64,000 nt of DNA, from assembly GCA_002786065.1 (NCBI GenBank), contig NHNY01000003.1:1178001-1242000 (forward strand), written 5' to 3'. The position numbers and the translations under genes are program-made. Of the stretch, positions 22,104 through 33,181 are shown piece by piece (positions within the stretch are counted from its first letter, which is position 1; each line of letters starts with the position of its first letter). Origin of the DNA: Microcyclospora pomicola. Lineage: Eukaryota > Ascomycota > Dothideomycetes > Capnodiales. Under the pieces are notes generated by a model. It had not been told where the DNA came from. It worked only from the letters and a program-made list of their open reading frames with translations, and did not search any database.

Positions 22104-22388
22104 ATGAGTCAACCACAAGGCTACCTCAAATTCTCCTGTCGCTACCGTGACCTTGGCTGCCCAAACTGGGTTCTCCAGAGCGGAAGTGCCTGCGGCACCT
22201 GTATCGTAAGTATCCAGATATCTGGACTGACCCTGCTGTGTTACACAACTGATCACGGTTCTGAAAAGGCCAGGGGTAGGGATCCTCGACGGATTCCAAC
22301 GATCCTGCCGGCCGCAGGAATGACACGCTCGTCAAGCAACCCTTCATCACTTGGATCTGAGCAGAACACGACAATGTACCGACTGTGA
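22104..22388 (+). CDS. Small Cys-rich protein (putative)
   Basis: Predicted exons 22104-22205 and 22269-22388, 73 aa. It starts MSQPQGYLKFSCRYRDLGCP in a good context (TAACCATGAG). Exon 1 has four Cys spaced C-x6-C-x10-C-x2-C (C12, C19, C30, C33), which could form a small zinc ribbon. Exon 2 has many Arg, Pro and Ser and no Cys. The 63-nt intron has GTAAGT and AAAAG ends, is a multiple of three and lacks a stop, so the unspliced frame is open too. No signal peptide, so it is not a typical secreted effector. Family not recognised. The TATA-like element and splice donor support a real gene, but this is not certain. Confidence 0.45.
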   Translation: MSQPQGYLKFSCRYRDLGCPNWVLQSGSACGTCIVSIQISGLTLLCYTTDHGSEKARGRDPRRIPTILPAAGMTRSSSNPSSLGSEQNTTMYRL

Positions 22389-23819
22389 AGATGGTAAACT
22401 GCGACTTGCTCTGAGCAGATACATCGGTCTCGTCTTCTCGCGAATGACGCACGGATGCCGATCGGTGTTTGCACGAAGTCACGATGAGCAGCACCGGCTG
22501 TGATCTTCAAGTCTTGTCCACTCATGTTGAAGCGGCTGGAAGAACAGAGAGGCGGACTTCGTACGCTTGGATGACGGGGGATTGCATCCTACATGCAAGG
22601 CTGGACAGTCGTTGATCGATTGTTCACTCACTAGAACAAGTCATACCCAAGATATAAGCAGTGGCCGCTGCTGCGTCGAGGGAACCTTTCTTACGCATTC
22701 CGATTTCCTTCATCTCTCACTTGATTTCAGGCGTACCACGTGCCACTACTACTCACTCGTGACGATCGATGTCAGTTCGTTCCAAAGGTCGGAATGCCGA
22801 TGGCGCTAGGATATGTAGCCGGCCGGCCAATTGCTTTTTGACATCAGAGAGCCAGCCGGCACTGATTCCGATGCTGCAGGTCTCATGCACACATCGTGGA
22901 ATGTGGTTAAAGCGCGCCCTCATACTCGTACCGCCTCTCGTACTGCTCGTCCAGCTCTCAACATTGCCCCGCAGAAACGGGACTTCGATCGACAACGTAC
23001 AACGGTACAAGGACCGAGGCCCACAAGTCCGATTCCGATTGCGAGGTCCTGGAGATCCAATAACCTTGCGCGAACGATTGCGAGGTCTCTTCACTTCGAT
23101 CTCCTGGTTCCGATTGCACTTGTAGATTGTAGATTGGGGAGTCCGATTTCGCAATATCGCATCATGGTCGAAACAGTTGCGGTAGCAGTAAGGTCCAAGC
23201 ACAGCTTTTTGAGTTGCCGCTTACATCCATCTGGCTAAGCAATCCTGACATACGCGACTGCCATTCCCGAATGCAGTTTAGCCTGTTCGGCTACGAAGGT
23301 CCCGAAGGTGCGTCTATCACGTCCCCGGAATTCAAATCATTGTTATTTCTCCGACGCAACCAATGCTCTGCATATGCGTATCGCTCGTTCGGCTTCGGGA
23401 CGACCATGGCGTGCTCATGAACAACCCCACCGATCGTGGCCACCCTGGCGAACGACTGGGCGGGATCGAGAGGACAGCCCCAGTCAGCTTGTTAGGGTTA
23501 TGCGTGTTGGCGCGATGACTTCCGCATGAGGCAGATGCTTCTGCATCTCGAGTCGTTCCGGGTGTTGGTAGAAGGTATCAACAGTCAGGATGCAGTTGAT
23601 CTGAAACAAAGCTTTGCTCCACCTGTACTAGGACCCTGGTTCTCCGAACTAAATCCGATGCTGGCGTTGACAGCAGTTATAGCAGGGATGGCCTTGTTGA
23701 AGACGGATCACACATCCGATCATGATCGCCCCCTACGACTAAGTTACTGTTTCTTATGGGCTGACTAGACAACACTCGCGGACTACATCCCGATCCTTCC
23801 TGGGCCCCGCATCTCCGAT
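22389..23819. other. Gene-poor intergenic region
   Basis: Overlapping short frames without domains. Bases 23036-23048 and 23075-23087 are identical (CGATTGCGAGGTC), and a partial third copy lies near 23111, which suggests a decayed short tandem repeat with a period of about 36-39. Otherwise nothing recognised. Confidence 0.4.
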
Positions 23820-24651
23820 TCAGAATTTCTCCTGCGCCGGCCTCATGTCCAACTCGTGCGTCCACACGGTAGGCTTCTGCGAATGAAGCCATAGATACGT
23901 CTCACCGACCGCTTCAGCAGCCATCCACTTGCCGGTCTTTGCCTCCTCGGCCTCGTCCACGTCCACATCCGCGATCTTCCCATTCGCCACGGCGTGTGCG
24001 ACATGCACTCCCTTCGCGCTCATTTCCTTGGCTAGGGCTTGTGCCAGCTGCCGTACACTGGCTCGGGTGGCGCCATATGACGCGAATTCGGCGTTGCAGC
24101 GTAGTGCGCCGAGCGTGCCCGTGAAGATGATGGTGCCCTTCTTCTCAGCCCCCTCAGCCAGCGTAGCGTCGCCGTGATCAGCGAACATACGCTTGAGTGA
24201 TTCCTGTGCGAAGACCATCGCGCCGCCGGCATAGGTCTCCAGCGCAGACATATATTCATCATGCGTCTCCGTCATGAATGGCTTCTTGGCACTGTTCTTG
24301 ATCGAGTAGATGGCCATGCGCAGCTTCAACCCGGCAAAGGAAGGGTGGTCTTTGATGGTGCTGAATGCCTTCTGCAGACTCTCTGGAGATGTGTCTGTCG
24401 GGATTGGCTCGAAGACGCCACCGGGCACAGCGCCGCGTAAGTCTTTGACCAGGCCTTCGAGTGGCTCCTGTCGACGAGCCAGCAACGCGACCGCCAGATC
24501 TCCCTTGGTCGCGAGCGCCTTTGCGATACCTGCACCCTGTCGTTTCAATAACTTGTCAGTGGACAGTCCAATATGCTGATGCAGTGGTTGCAAGGCATCT
24601 TACTGTCGCTGGACCCGCGCCGATGAGGATTGCTAGACCGGTCGGTGCCAT
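23820..24651 (-). CDS. Atypical short-chain dehydrogenase/reductase
   Basis: Exons 24651-24604 and 24536-23820; 254 aa, the usual length of classical SDRs. The N terminus MAPTGLAILIGAGPAT, joined across the intron to GAGIAKALA, is the Rossmann nucleotide-binding turn (a variant of TGxxxGxG). IIFTGTLGALRCNAEFASYGATR matches the strand-5/helix-5 region with the catalytic Tyr. However, the expected YxxxK reads YGATR, so the catalytic Lys position holds Arg. GVHVAHAVANGKI follows as in many fungal SDRs of unknown substrate. Oxidoreductase activity is therefore uncertain. Intron: GTAAGA...ACAG, phase 0. Confidence 0.85.
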
Positions 24652-25256
24652 TTTCCAAGCTACTTTGTATGGTCCTCTGGTCGATCAACGTGTAATATCT
24701 TGATTCGAGATCTTGATTATTGTACAGACCACTCTGGTATTGAAGTGCTTGCAATGTTCGATTTATGGTCCAGGTGGAGTGACGACAATGCATTGATTTC
24801 TCCTATGGCACGAACTTCGCATGACGTCAAACCTACACTGACATGACCAGAAGCTTTGAGAGCTGCACGTCAGGCCCGGACATGCCGCATCGGGATTGTT
24901 GGAGCAATAACATACATCTCAGCCATTTAAAATATCTACATGAACCAATGTCCTGCCAATTGCGTTCATTCGCATCACGGCCGGAGTGTCTGGCCGTACA
25001 AGAAATGATACGTGATCTATTTGTCGATCCCCATGGGGAGCATGGACAGAGTAGCTCTAATCCGGGGTCCAGCGCGCAGCGATTAGTATCGACGCGTCAA
25101 AGCTTCCGGACGCGATCGTTGCTCGATGACTGACGAACACGCCGCGACAGGAACACACTGATGAGCGTGTAGCACAAATCTGCTCTACTGTCCATGTCTG
25201 AACCTTAAACTTGCAACACAATCCTTACCGTAAGGACAACCTGTGGAACCGGGTTC
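24652..25256. other. Divergent intergenic region
   Basis: Between the SDR (minus) and the acidic Cys-cluster gene (plus); must contain both promoters. The 96-codon frame at 24843-25133 has no domain. No repeats recognised. Confidence 0.4.
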
Positions 25257-26606
25257 ATGGCATCCCGAAAACGCGCACGCACGTCAAGCGTGGGCGCGGA
25301 AGCCTTGGCTGATCTGGAAGCTGCTGAACGAGAGCTAGCAAAGCGACTGCGTCCAGGGACGAATGTTTCGATCCTCGGAACGAATGACCGAGGACAGTAC
25401 TTGGTGGATGTTGAAGACGATGGAGAGGGTAATCGCGAACTGTACCTCGATGAGGAAGATGATGATGATGAGGAAGAGGGAGAAGCAAGAAGCGAGCAAC
25501 AAGAGGACGAGGACGAGGAAGACGACGACTGTAACGATGAGGCCAGGGTTGGTGGCCTGCAGAATCTGGGTAATGCCCTTACCAGCGCTGGCGCTCGGCG
25601 CTCTGCGATGCCACCCTTCATGTCATCGCGGTCTACTTACGCATCCACATGGACCACGTCCGTTGCGGACTACATCACCCTGAAAAAGACCGAAATCGCC
25701 CGGGAACGGCGTGTCTTTGATCGCGATGCTGACGCTTTCTCACAGCTGCACAAGTGGGCACACGAGAAAGCTACAGCTCATGCTGCAGGTCATTACCTTC
25801 TATACGTAGAAAGCCAAGCCGGCTATCTGGATTGCCCAGAATATGGTGGATGCGTCAAAACCAATCTTCGAGGGATGCACGATCTTGATCGAGTAGTGCT
25901 CGATTTGGTCGAGTGGCATAATCAAGGACGGCGCAATATCTGGCTGCATCTCAAGGTGGTTGCTTGGCCGGAGTCTCCCGCTGCGAAGCCCGAGCAACAG
26001 CATTGTCTTCCAGAGCGGAACATTCACAAGTTCACCAGCCTGACGGACCGCGGGAAATCACAGTTGATCCTCGAGATGGATCAAATCGAATTGCTGCTCC
26101 AAAAGACCTGGTTGTGTAGGCAGTGGGAATGTCGAAACCATGGTGATGCGTGCTGGTACCCCGGGTCAATGGACATTGACACAGAGCACTGTCCGATTGA
26201 ACACAGTACTCGCGTAGCTTGGGTAGTCGATATGCTGAAGGGAGAAGCTGATTTGAAGACACCATCGCATTCGATGGAGGCCCAACTCATCAGTACTCGG
26301 GAAGACTACCAGATGATGGACAAAGTTTACGATGAGCGCGACATACTCGAAGGAAAACTGTCCGATATGAACCAGAAGGCAAGGACAATTCCCCCACCAC
26401 TTACTTCACCGTTGCCATCTCCGCAGGTTCCTACGAAAATCACCCATCAACACAACTACTCAGGCTGTCAGTTTTCATGTGGAGTCAAGGTACCCGACAG
26501 TGCAACGGACGATCCAGGCCATATGATGCGCACGCATGACCACTCAGCTGCTAGCTTTCCGACTCCCCCTCATGCCGCAGCTGATCTGCGCCACCGGGTC
26601 GTCTAG
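25257..26606 (+). CDS. Acidic nuclear-type protein with Cys/Trp cluster
   Basis: Single exon, 449 aa. It starts MASRKRARTSSVGAEALADL with a basic nuclear-localisation-like patch. A long Asp/Glu run follows (about residues 50-93). A middle region begins around residue 130 (ADYITLKKTEIARERRVFDR) and includes YLDCPEYGGCV. From about residue 284 there is a Cys/Trp cluster: WLCRQWECRNHGDACW, then CPIEHSTRVAWVVDMLKG. The order C-x4-C-x5-CW, then H, then W and a G-x-A turn resembles a domain common among uncharacterised Dothideomycete proteins. That comparison is from memory. The tail is Pro/His-rich. Function unknown; codon use and length support a real gene. Confidence 0.65.
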   Translation: MASRKRARTSSVGAEALADLEAAERELAKRLRPGTNVSILGTNDRGQYLVDVEDDGEGNRELYLDEEDDDDEEEGEARSEQQEDEDEEDDDCNDEARVGGLQNLGNALTSAGARRSAMPPFMSSRSTYASTWTTSVADYITLKKTEIARERRVFDRDADAFSQLHKWAHEKATAHAAGHYLLYVESQAGYLDCPEYGGCVKTNLRGMHDLDRVVLDLVEWHNQGRRNIWLHLKVVAWPESPAAKPEQQHCLPERNIHKFTSLTDRGKSQLILEMDQIELLLQKTWLCRQWECRNHGDACWYPGSMDIDTEHCPIEHSTRVAWVVDMLKGEADLKTPSHSMEAQLISTREDYQMMDKVYDERDILEGKLSDMNQKARTIPPPLTSPLPSPQVPTKITHQHNYSGCQFSCGVKVPDSATDDPGHMMRTHDHSAASFPTPPHAAADLRHRVV

Positions 26607-27463
26607 GTCACTTCGGTCCCTTCGGCCTTCCAGGTCACGCAGGAACCTTGAATCGTCCAAGCCAGCCATGCCTCCCAGGTCGCACAATTCACAGCGGTCA
26701 TAATTACTTTACGCCAGACCCTATAAGCGCACTTTCCACTCCCCCGAGGCCTCAATGAGAGGAACAGTGAGGACATCTGCGTTGCGATCGCACTCACCTT
26801 CGTCTCCAGAGCCGCTTACAATTTGTACCGCCCAGCTCTTACAAAAGAATGACTGCTACACCAAAACTTCAGTCACTCTCACAAACCCGCCGAGCGCGAC
26901 CCACATCGAAGCTGCTGTAGATCCAGCGCGGTGCGAACTTCACGTCCTAGGATCTGGACACCGAGCGTTATGCCTGGTATCGACTGGCAGCTGCTTTGAC
27001 GCGAAGACATAAATGGTCCTTGCGAATGATGACGGGTTTGGAAGCATGTGAGCACGAAAGATGCCCGTCGTGAGAGATATATGGATCCGCCACAGCCTGG
27101 AGTGTCTTGACCGTTGGGAATTCCCGGGTATTGCTGCTGTTTGGAGAAGCTTGCCTAATCGGACTCATGTACATCCCACACACTCTGCACAGTTTCTTCG
27201 CACCAGGGGGTCGATTTGTGAGACCTCGTCGTAGACGTCAGGCTTTGATCATCAGGTTACCCACCAAGGTTGAGAGGTTGCACGGCAATGAAATTGATAT
27301 CATGAAATGTAATACTTATTGAATCGTGCACGTATCATAGTCATATACTTCGCTTGCTACGGCACATGCATTGCCAAGATACTGAACATTCACCAAACAC
27401 CGTGCCGCACAAAGACACGATGAATCCTTGTCGGCCCCTCTCCGCCAGGCTCTCCTCTTCCTT
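26607..27463. other. Intergenic
   Basis: Convergent region between the acidic protein gene and tricalbin. A few short imperfect duplications near 26607-26690 (aggtca / aggtcgcac-like) are visible. No gene recognised. Confidence 0.4.
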
Positions 27464-30400
27464 TTACGCCTGAGTTTCAGTCTCGACGCCAGGCTGTCGG
27501 CCCTCCAAACCGCCAGTGAGCTTGTTCTTGAGCTTGCGCATGCCAATGATGCTCTCGTCCTTGGCGAACTTCAAGTTGCGCGCGGGCTTCCATTGCAATC
27601 TGTACAGATTATAGCGTTAGCAGGATGTCACGAACCACAAATCATGCGCAATATTTCGGGAATGGGACAAACTTACAAGCCACGTTGTCTCCGCTCCTCG
27701 GTCTTCTTGTTCTGGCGGTTGACATCCTTCTGCGAGCGTGGCGAACCGTCGTCGAAGCTGCTGTTGGTGCCAGCCGTCCAGCCCGATTCCATGGTCCGGG
27801 CGGATTGCATCGACTTGCGCGTATCTGCCGGTGAGCCTGCATTGTCATTCGAGTTTGTAGCGTCTTGGATACCCAGATCAGAGTCATCATCATCGTCATC
27901 ATCGTCGTCGTCATCATCGTCATCTTCGTCAGCCGTGTCTTGCGAAAGGGGCGGTTCAACACCAGGTTCTCGTTTCTTCCTGCCTTGGCGGTCCAAAAAC
28001 TTCGCAGGGTCATCACCGAAAGCGCCCGACCAGTCCTCGCCGCTCTTGCTCAACCAGCGCTGCTTCTCCTCATCTGATGCATCTCGGAGCACATCACGAC
28101 CAGCAGTCAGAGACTCTTCATGCAAGGTTGCCACGCGTTCCGGAAGCTCTTTCTCAACCCTCCGGGTACGCACACCTTCGGCGAGACATGCCTCCCACGT
28201 CTCGAAAGTTTCGCGCGATGCATCATCCGCAACAAACGCTTCGTGAGATTCATCCATGCCGGCCTTGAACATACCCTTGAACACGAGTCTGCCAACTTCT
28301 TCGAGATCCTCCAAACCAGGCAGAGCGCCCTCTTTCAAGATCTCGGGGGTGATGTAATTTTGCGTCAAGCGTGCCGGAGCCGCAGTCTTGAAAATAGGGA
28401 TGTCAAAATCAGCCTCCTCGTTGTCCATCAGCTGGTTCAGCCATAGAACAGCGTGGGCATCTGCCTTTCTCTTGTTCGCAAGGTGCATCTCGAACACGAC
28501 AGGGGAACGGTACCGATACTTGACCGGGAGTTTGATGGCATTGGTCTTGCCCTTGTCGTTGAGAGCTTGGAGATCCCAATAGTACCCATTGCCTTCATCG
28601 AGAGCGTGGCAAGCAGAGCGACCAACCTTACCAGTAGACCCGCCTGTACGCATCTTGATCCGAGCGTGATGATTGTAGCCTTTGGCCATGATTTTGTCAC
28701 CCCCAAACATGAAGGTTCCCACATCCCAGCCGAGCTGTTGCGGCGGCAGTCTGGTCTCGACAGAACGGAACAGTAGGCTGATGCGGATGCGCCCAAAGCC
28801 GATACCGCCATCCAAAGGATACCAACGTGTGACCTGAGATGATGTATCGAGAATGTCGGAGAGCTTAAGAGGCACAACACCGAGGATCGGGTCGTGCTCG
28901 CGGTTGCGGGAGTCACGAACCGTGACGGTGATGATGGTGCTCCTCCAGTCACGCACGAAACGCTCAGTTCCAGCATTGAAGATTGGCTGTGAGCTGACAG
29001 CCTTGGCACGAGTGCGGTACACGAGCTCATCATTGTACAGAATAGTACAATAGGAAGTCGGCAGGTGCTTACCCTCCTCCGCCGTAGCCTCACCGTAGGC
29101 TTTCGCAGGCTCAAACTCGTGACCCTTCCTTGAGCCTTCAGTACCTTTGATGTTTTCCAGCTCGAGGTTCACAATCTGGTGGACAACAATGGAGCAGACT
29201 CCAGATGGCCAAAGCGGATCGGGTGGGGTGTGCTGGACTGCGTCGTCTTGCTCCGAGTTGGTCACACCTTTCTCGTCCTGGAGCTCCGGCTTGTCCTTGA
29301 GGTTGTCGGGTAGTGTTGTATTCTTGCCATCAGTCCTGAGCGCTGCTCGGAGCTTGGGCTTGGCGAAATAACCGACCTCCCAGTGCAACTCACCGGGCAT
29401 CTCACTACCCTCGTCCATGCCTGCGAGCTTAGACACTTGCGGGTACATCTTCCCGGGGTGTTGGATCATCTTCTGCATGGACAGCTCAACCTTGCCAACG
29501 ATGTCGTCGGCGGAGTGGCGGTCACTGTCCCACAGTTCCACGGACAAGTTCTCGTCAGCCTTGATTAGTTCTGGCGTGACAAGTAGAGCAGTGGTTTCTT
29601 CCCAGATGGGGTTCAAGTCGTCGGTAATGACACGTGTGCAGTACATTGGTTTGCCATACTTGCTGAAGGTGAGCGTGATGTAGGGATCGCTGCCGCCCCA
29701 TTTGGAACCACGCTTATCCTGCTTGGACAGGCCAACAGCCTTGTGGATGCGAATCCACATGACACCAAGTGCTTGCACATCTTTCGTGATGTCGTCACCT
29801 TGAAGCATCGCACGCATGTCAATGCTCATGCTCTTCGGCGCAACATACATGCCTGCAGCAGCGCCGATGGCATAGTTGACGAACTGTGAGATGAGTGGGA
29901 GGTTGAGTAGATTGACACCTGTCTCGATCATGGGGATGCAGCCTGCACTGACGTGGGGCACACCCATCAAAGTAAAGGTTAGAGTTTTGAGGAACGGAGG
30001 TTCTGGTGTCATAGCCATCCGTAGTCTGACTGTGCCGACCAGGCCTTGAAGCTCGACGAAGATTGGCAATGGGACGCCGAAAAGACCTTTGATGCCCAAG
30101 TAGAAGACCAATTGCATGTGCATGTTGCGAGCCTTTTCACTTGCTCGCTTACCAGAAGGTTGGGCGTGATAAGCGAATGACACTTCGAGATTGTAGTAGT
30201 CACCACCTTCTTCGTCAGCAGCGGCCTCTTGCGGGTCTTTGGTCTGCTTGTTCTTCTCGTGGATGGCCTGCTTCATATCTCCCATGTGATCATCTGGCAG
30301 AGCTCGTAAGCTCAAGATCCGAATGGGGTTTGAGCCTTGGTTGATTTCAGCCACGCGAACGTTCTCAATGAAACCAGGCACCGAGGCCTGCATCACATCT

Positions 30401-31206
30401 TCCAGAGTATCAGCAACCGCCTGGAACATGTCCGGGTTCACGAGACCCCAGACAATACCAAGGAGCGTGTTCATCCATTCCACACTCTCAGGCAATAAAT
30501 TCGCGGTAGCAGTCTGACCACGTTCTTTCTCGCTGTCCCACTCGACCTCGCGTCCGCTGCGGACCACTTCTCGCACCCAGAGCCAGATACCACTGCTGAC
30601 GCACATGGCTAGCGGGAAAAGTCCAATATATTTCATGCCGAACACCCTGCCGGCGATCACGATACCAAGAAAGACGCCAACGGTCAAATAGAGACCATGT
30701 TGTTCCAGGCGTGCAAAGGTTGGCTCATAGCTGACTGATGGGGTAGGGTGGAACAAGATGTTGGTCTTCTCACCATGGATCGGGACGTCTGAAGTACTAC
30801 CCTCAGCGATCGGATCTGGCGGTGCAGTGATGTCCTGCTTCTCTTTATATTCTGGATTGCTCTGGCTAGCCTCAGTCTTGACCGGGGTCGGCTTGCCCAA
30901 ATTCGCGTTGGGGACTGAGAGCTTCGGGTTTTCAACGTTCTCCATCATCTCTTTTCCGACATCTTCGATCACGACTTGGTGACCTGTCGTGGGATCTCTG
31001 ACTGTCTTTTGTCCTTCTGACGCTTTGAGCTCGTTCTGATGAGGGACAGCCTCGCCGGCCTTCCTCCTCTTGTTCCTTTCATCGATCTCTCGGTCTCGAT
31101 CTTTCTTGTCTTTGTCTAGCCGTTCGAGGAGCTGGTTGACGGTAGGGATTTTGTTCTTGCCCGAGTAGTGGCCGCCCGGGGCGACCTGCTGTTGATCGTC
31201 GGCCAT
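27464..31206 (-). CDS. Tricalbin: SMP/C2-domain ER-plasma membrane tether
   Basis: Exons 31206-27677 and 27599-27464; 1221 aa. I start at the ATG for MADDQQQVAPGGHYSGKNKI, where homology-like sequence begins; an in-frame ATG at 31335 would add 43 residues. A charged N terminus is followed by a hydrophobic hairpin (GLYLTVGVFLGIVIAG, then GLFPLAMCVSSGIWLWV, about residues 170-215). Next are an SMP lipid-transfer domain (about 235-440) and C2 domains: the first holds GSDPYITLTFSKYGKPMY and LNPIWEE, the second follows near residue 680. Yeast Tcb1-3 tether cortical ER to the plasma membrane. Near residue 1093-1108 lies a run of Asp coded by a trinucleotide repeat. The last intron has a CTAAC branch and ACAG; exon 2 reads LQWKPARNLKFAKDES. 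Confidence 0.93.
27884..27930 (-). repeat. Trinucleotide repeat encoding poly-Asp
   Basis: On the + strand, repeated TCA/TCG triplets (TCATCATCATCGTCATCATC...), read on the minus strand as GAT/GAC, giving about 15 Asp inside the tricalbin C-terminal region. GAT and GAC are mixed, so it is an imperfect, partly stabilised microsatellite. Confidence 0.9.
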
Positions 31207-31926
31207 GGGGAGGAGTTTAGGTAGGAGTTTGTATGACGATGGGTTGAAGGAAGTGTACGGAATTTGACGGCTAGCTCTGGCCGTGCAGAGTGTGTGAAGG
31301 CCCCGTGCTCCTGTCTGCCTCGAAGCAGCTACCAATCGAGCAGCAAGAAAAAGGGAGAAGGAGGAGAAGTCGTCTGCTCGAGTGAACAGGAGATGTCTAC
31401 GACAGCAGGAGAGACATCACCAGCAGAAACGTACTCACGGCGGTGCGGTGTGAACTAGTTGCTGTGTGATTACGCAAAACCTGGCAATAAGTAATGCTGG
31501 GCGTGTCGTGTTGCGTGAAAACGGCACATGCAGGCCTGGGGGGAGGCCCACGCGCCGTCGACGTCATGGACGAAGCTATGCGTACGCGACCACCGCCCGC
31601 GGACGCATTGGGCTGCTACATTCCTATGAGCTGAGTATTCAACCATGAGCGATATGGCTGGAAGGGTTGATTCAGGCTTGAGAGTCATTAGGTGAATCAA
31701 TCACTGCTACAACAGACACTGGAAGCCTGTGTTTCTTTGCACGAATGAGTAGGATGAAGTCGATGCATTTAGCGATGCATGCACACAACAGAATACCATT
31801 GCCCCACTCAACGTTTGATGGGCAATCAGCCTCACCTCCCTAGCCTCACAGCAACCAACCCTAGCATATAAACCCGAGTATTATCGGGGATAATCGAATT
31901 GAAGGCATTACTTCTGCATTCCCAGC
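31207..31926. promoter_or_regulatory. Divergent promoter, tricalbin / GlcNAc-6-P deacetylase
   Basis: 720 bases between outward-facing genes. The right half contains a TATAAA at 31867-31872 and a head-to-head GATA pair at 31880-31894, both close to the start of the deacetylase gene at 31927. Confidence 0.6.
31880..31894. promoter_or_regulatory. Palindromic GATA-factor site pair
   Basis: ATTATC-GGG-GATAAT: two GATA cores in opposite orientation, 3 bases apart, 33 bases before ATG 31927. Fungal nitrogen regulators (AreA/Nit2 type) bind such paired sites. Binding here is an inference. Confidence 0.45.
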
Positions 31927-33181
31927 ATGTCTGGCTGGTTCACGTCCTTCTTCAACGCCCGTCTCTGCAGGGACGGCGAGATAATCGAGGGCGAGCAACT
32001 CGTGGTGTCCGATGATACCGGCGAGATTCTCTACAGCACCGGGTATATCGGCGGCGATGCGGTCGATCTGGAGGACATGATCATTGCCCCAGGTCTGCTA
32101 GAACTGCAGATCAATGGACTGCGAGGTTTCCACTTCACGCAATTCGACGATCCGCAAAGTTATGCGAAGAAGATAGATGAGGTCGCGAAGTATCTGCCAA
32201 GTGTCGGTGTGACTGGCTTCTACGCCACCATCCCGACTGTGACCGGCAGGGAGTTCAAGCAAGTGAGCTAGACTTTCTCCTGTATTCAAGAGGATGTTCG
32301 CTCACGGGAGGCATTGGTAGATACTGCCCTCGCTGTCCCCTCGCGATGTCGAAGATGGCGCCGCCCTGTTGGGAGCTCATGCCGAGGGACCATATCTGCA
32401 TCCGAGCAAAAAGGGCGCGCATAACGAGCATCTATTCGAGAAGCCTGATACCTCTACGGTCGAGGTATATGGACCGACAGCGACATCGTCAGAAACTCTC
32501 AAGCTAGTCACCATTGCCACTGAGCTCCCTGGCGCGTCAGCTCTGATACAAGACCTGACCAGTAAAGGGATCAAAGTCTCACTGGGCCACTCCTCGGCCA
32601 CATTTGACGAAGGCGTGAACGCTCTCAAAGCTGGTGCTACCGGTGTGACCCATTGTCTCAACGCAATGGGTCCGCTACACCACCGTGATCCAGGCCTGGC
32701 CGGCCTCGTCGCCGCGCCAGCCTCTTCTACCCTCTCGCCTCCCTACTTCAGCATCATCGCGGACGGCCATCACCTGCACCCCAGCGTCGCCACCATGCTG
32801 TTCCGGAGTAACCCTAAGAAATGCATCCTGGTCACCGACTCTATTGAACTCGCCGGCATGCCCGACGGTACATACCCAGGCCACGCGCAAGTCCCGCACA
32901 ATCAGACCAAGGCAGCCGGCAAAGTCACCATCCAGGGCACCGATACGCTCGTTGGCGGCTGCGCATCACTGCAAGACTGTATCAAAAACTTGATGAAGTG
33001 GAGCGGGTGCGATGTCGCGCAAGCTGTGCGCTGCGTGACGGAAAACGTGGCGGATTTCATGGGCGACACGAAACGGGGGAAGCTGGAGAGCGGGCGGAGA
33101 GCGGATCTAGTGGTGTTGGATGATGAAGGCACCATTTGGCAAACGTGGGTGGCTGGGAAGAAGGTCTGGGAGAAGCGATGA
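31927..33181 (+). CDS. nagA: N-acetylglucosamine-6-phosphate deacetylase
   Basis: Removes acetate from GlcNAc-6-phosphate, the step before GlcN-6-P deaminase in amino-sugar (chitin) catabolism. Exons 31927-32262 and 32321-33181; 398 aa, typical. Amidohydrolase-fold signatures: APGLLELQINGLRG early, HAEGPYLHPSKKGAH (metal-ligand Glu), SLGHSSATFDEG, THCLNAMGPLHHRDPGL, and ILVTDSIELAGMPDG with the catalytic Asp. Near the C terminus comes GKLESGRRADLVVLDD, the usual amidohydrolase tail. Intron of 58 nt, GTGAGC...GTAG, phase 0. No other GlcNAc catabolic gene is adjacent in this window. Confidence 0.94.

Noticed and set aside
24843-25133. 96-codon open frame between the SDR and the acidic protein gene
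   Set aside because: No homology-like blocks and overlaps the divergent promoter region.
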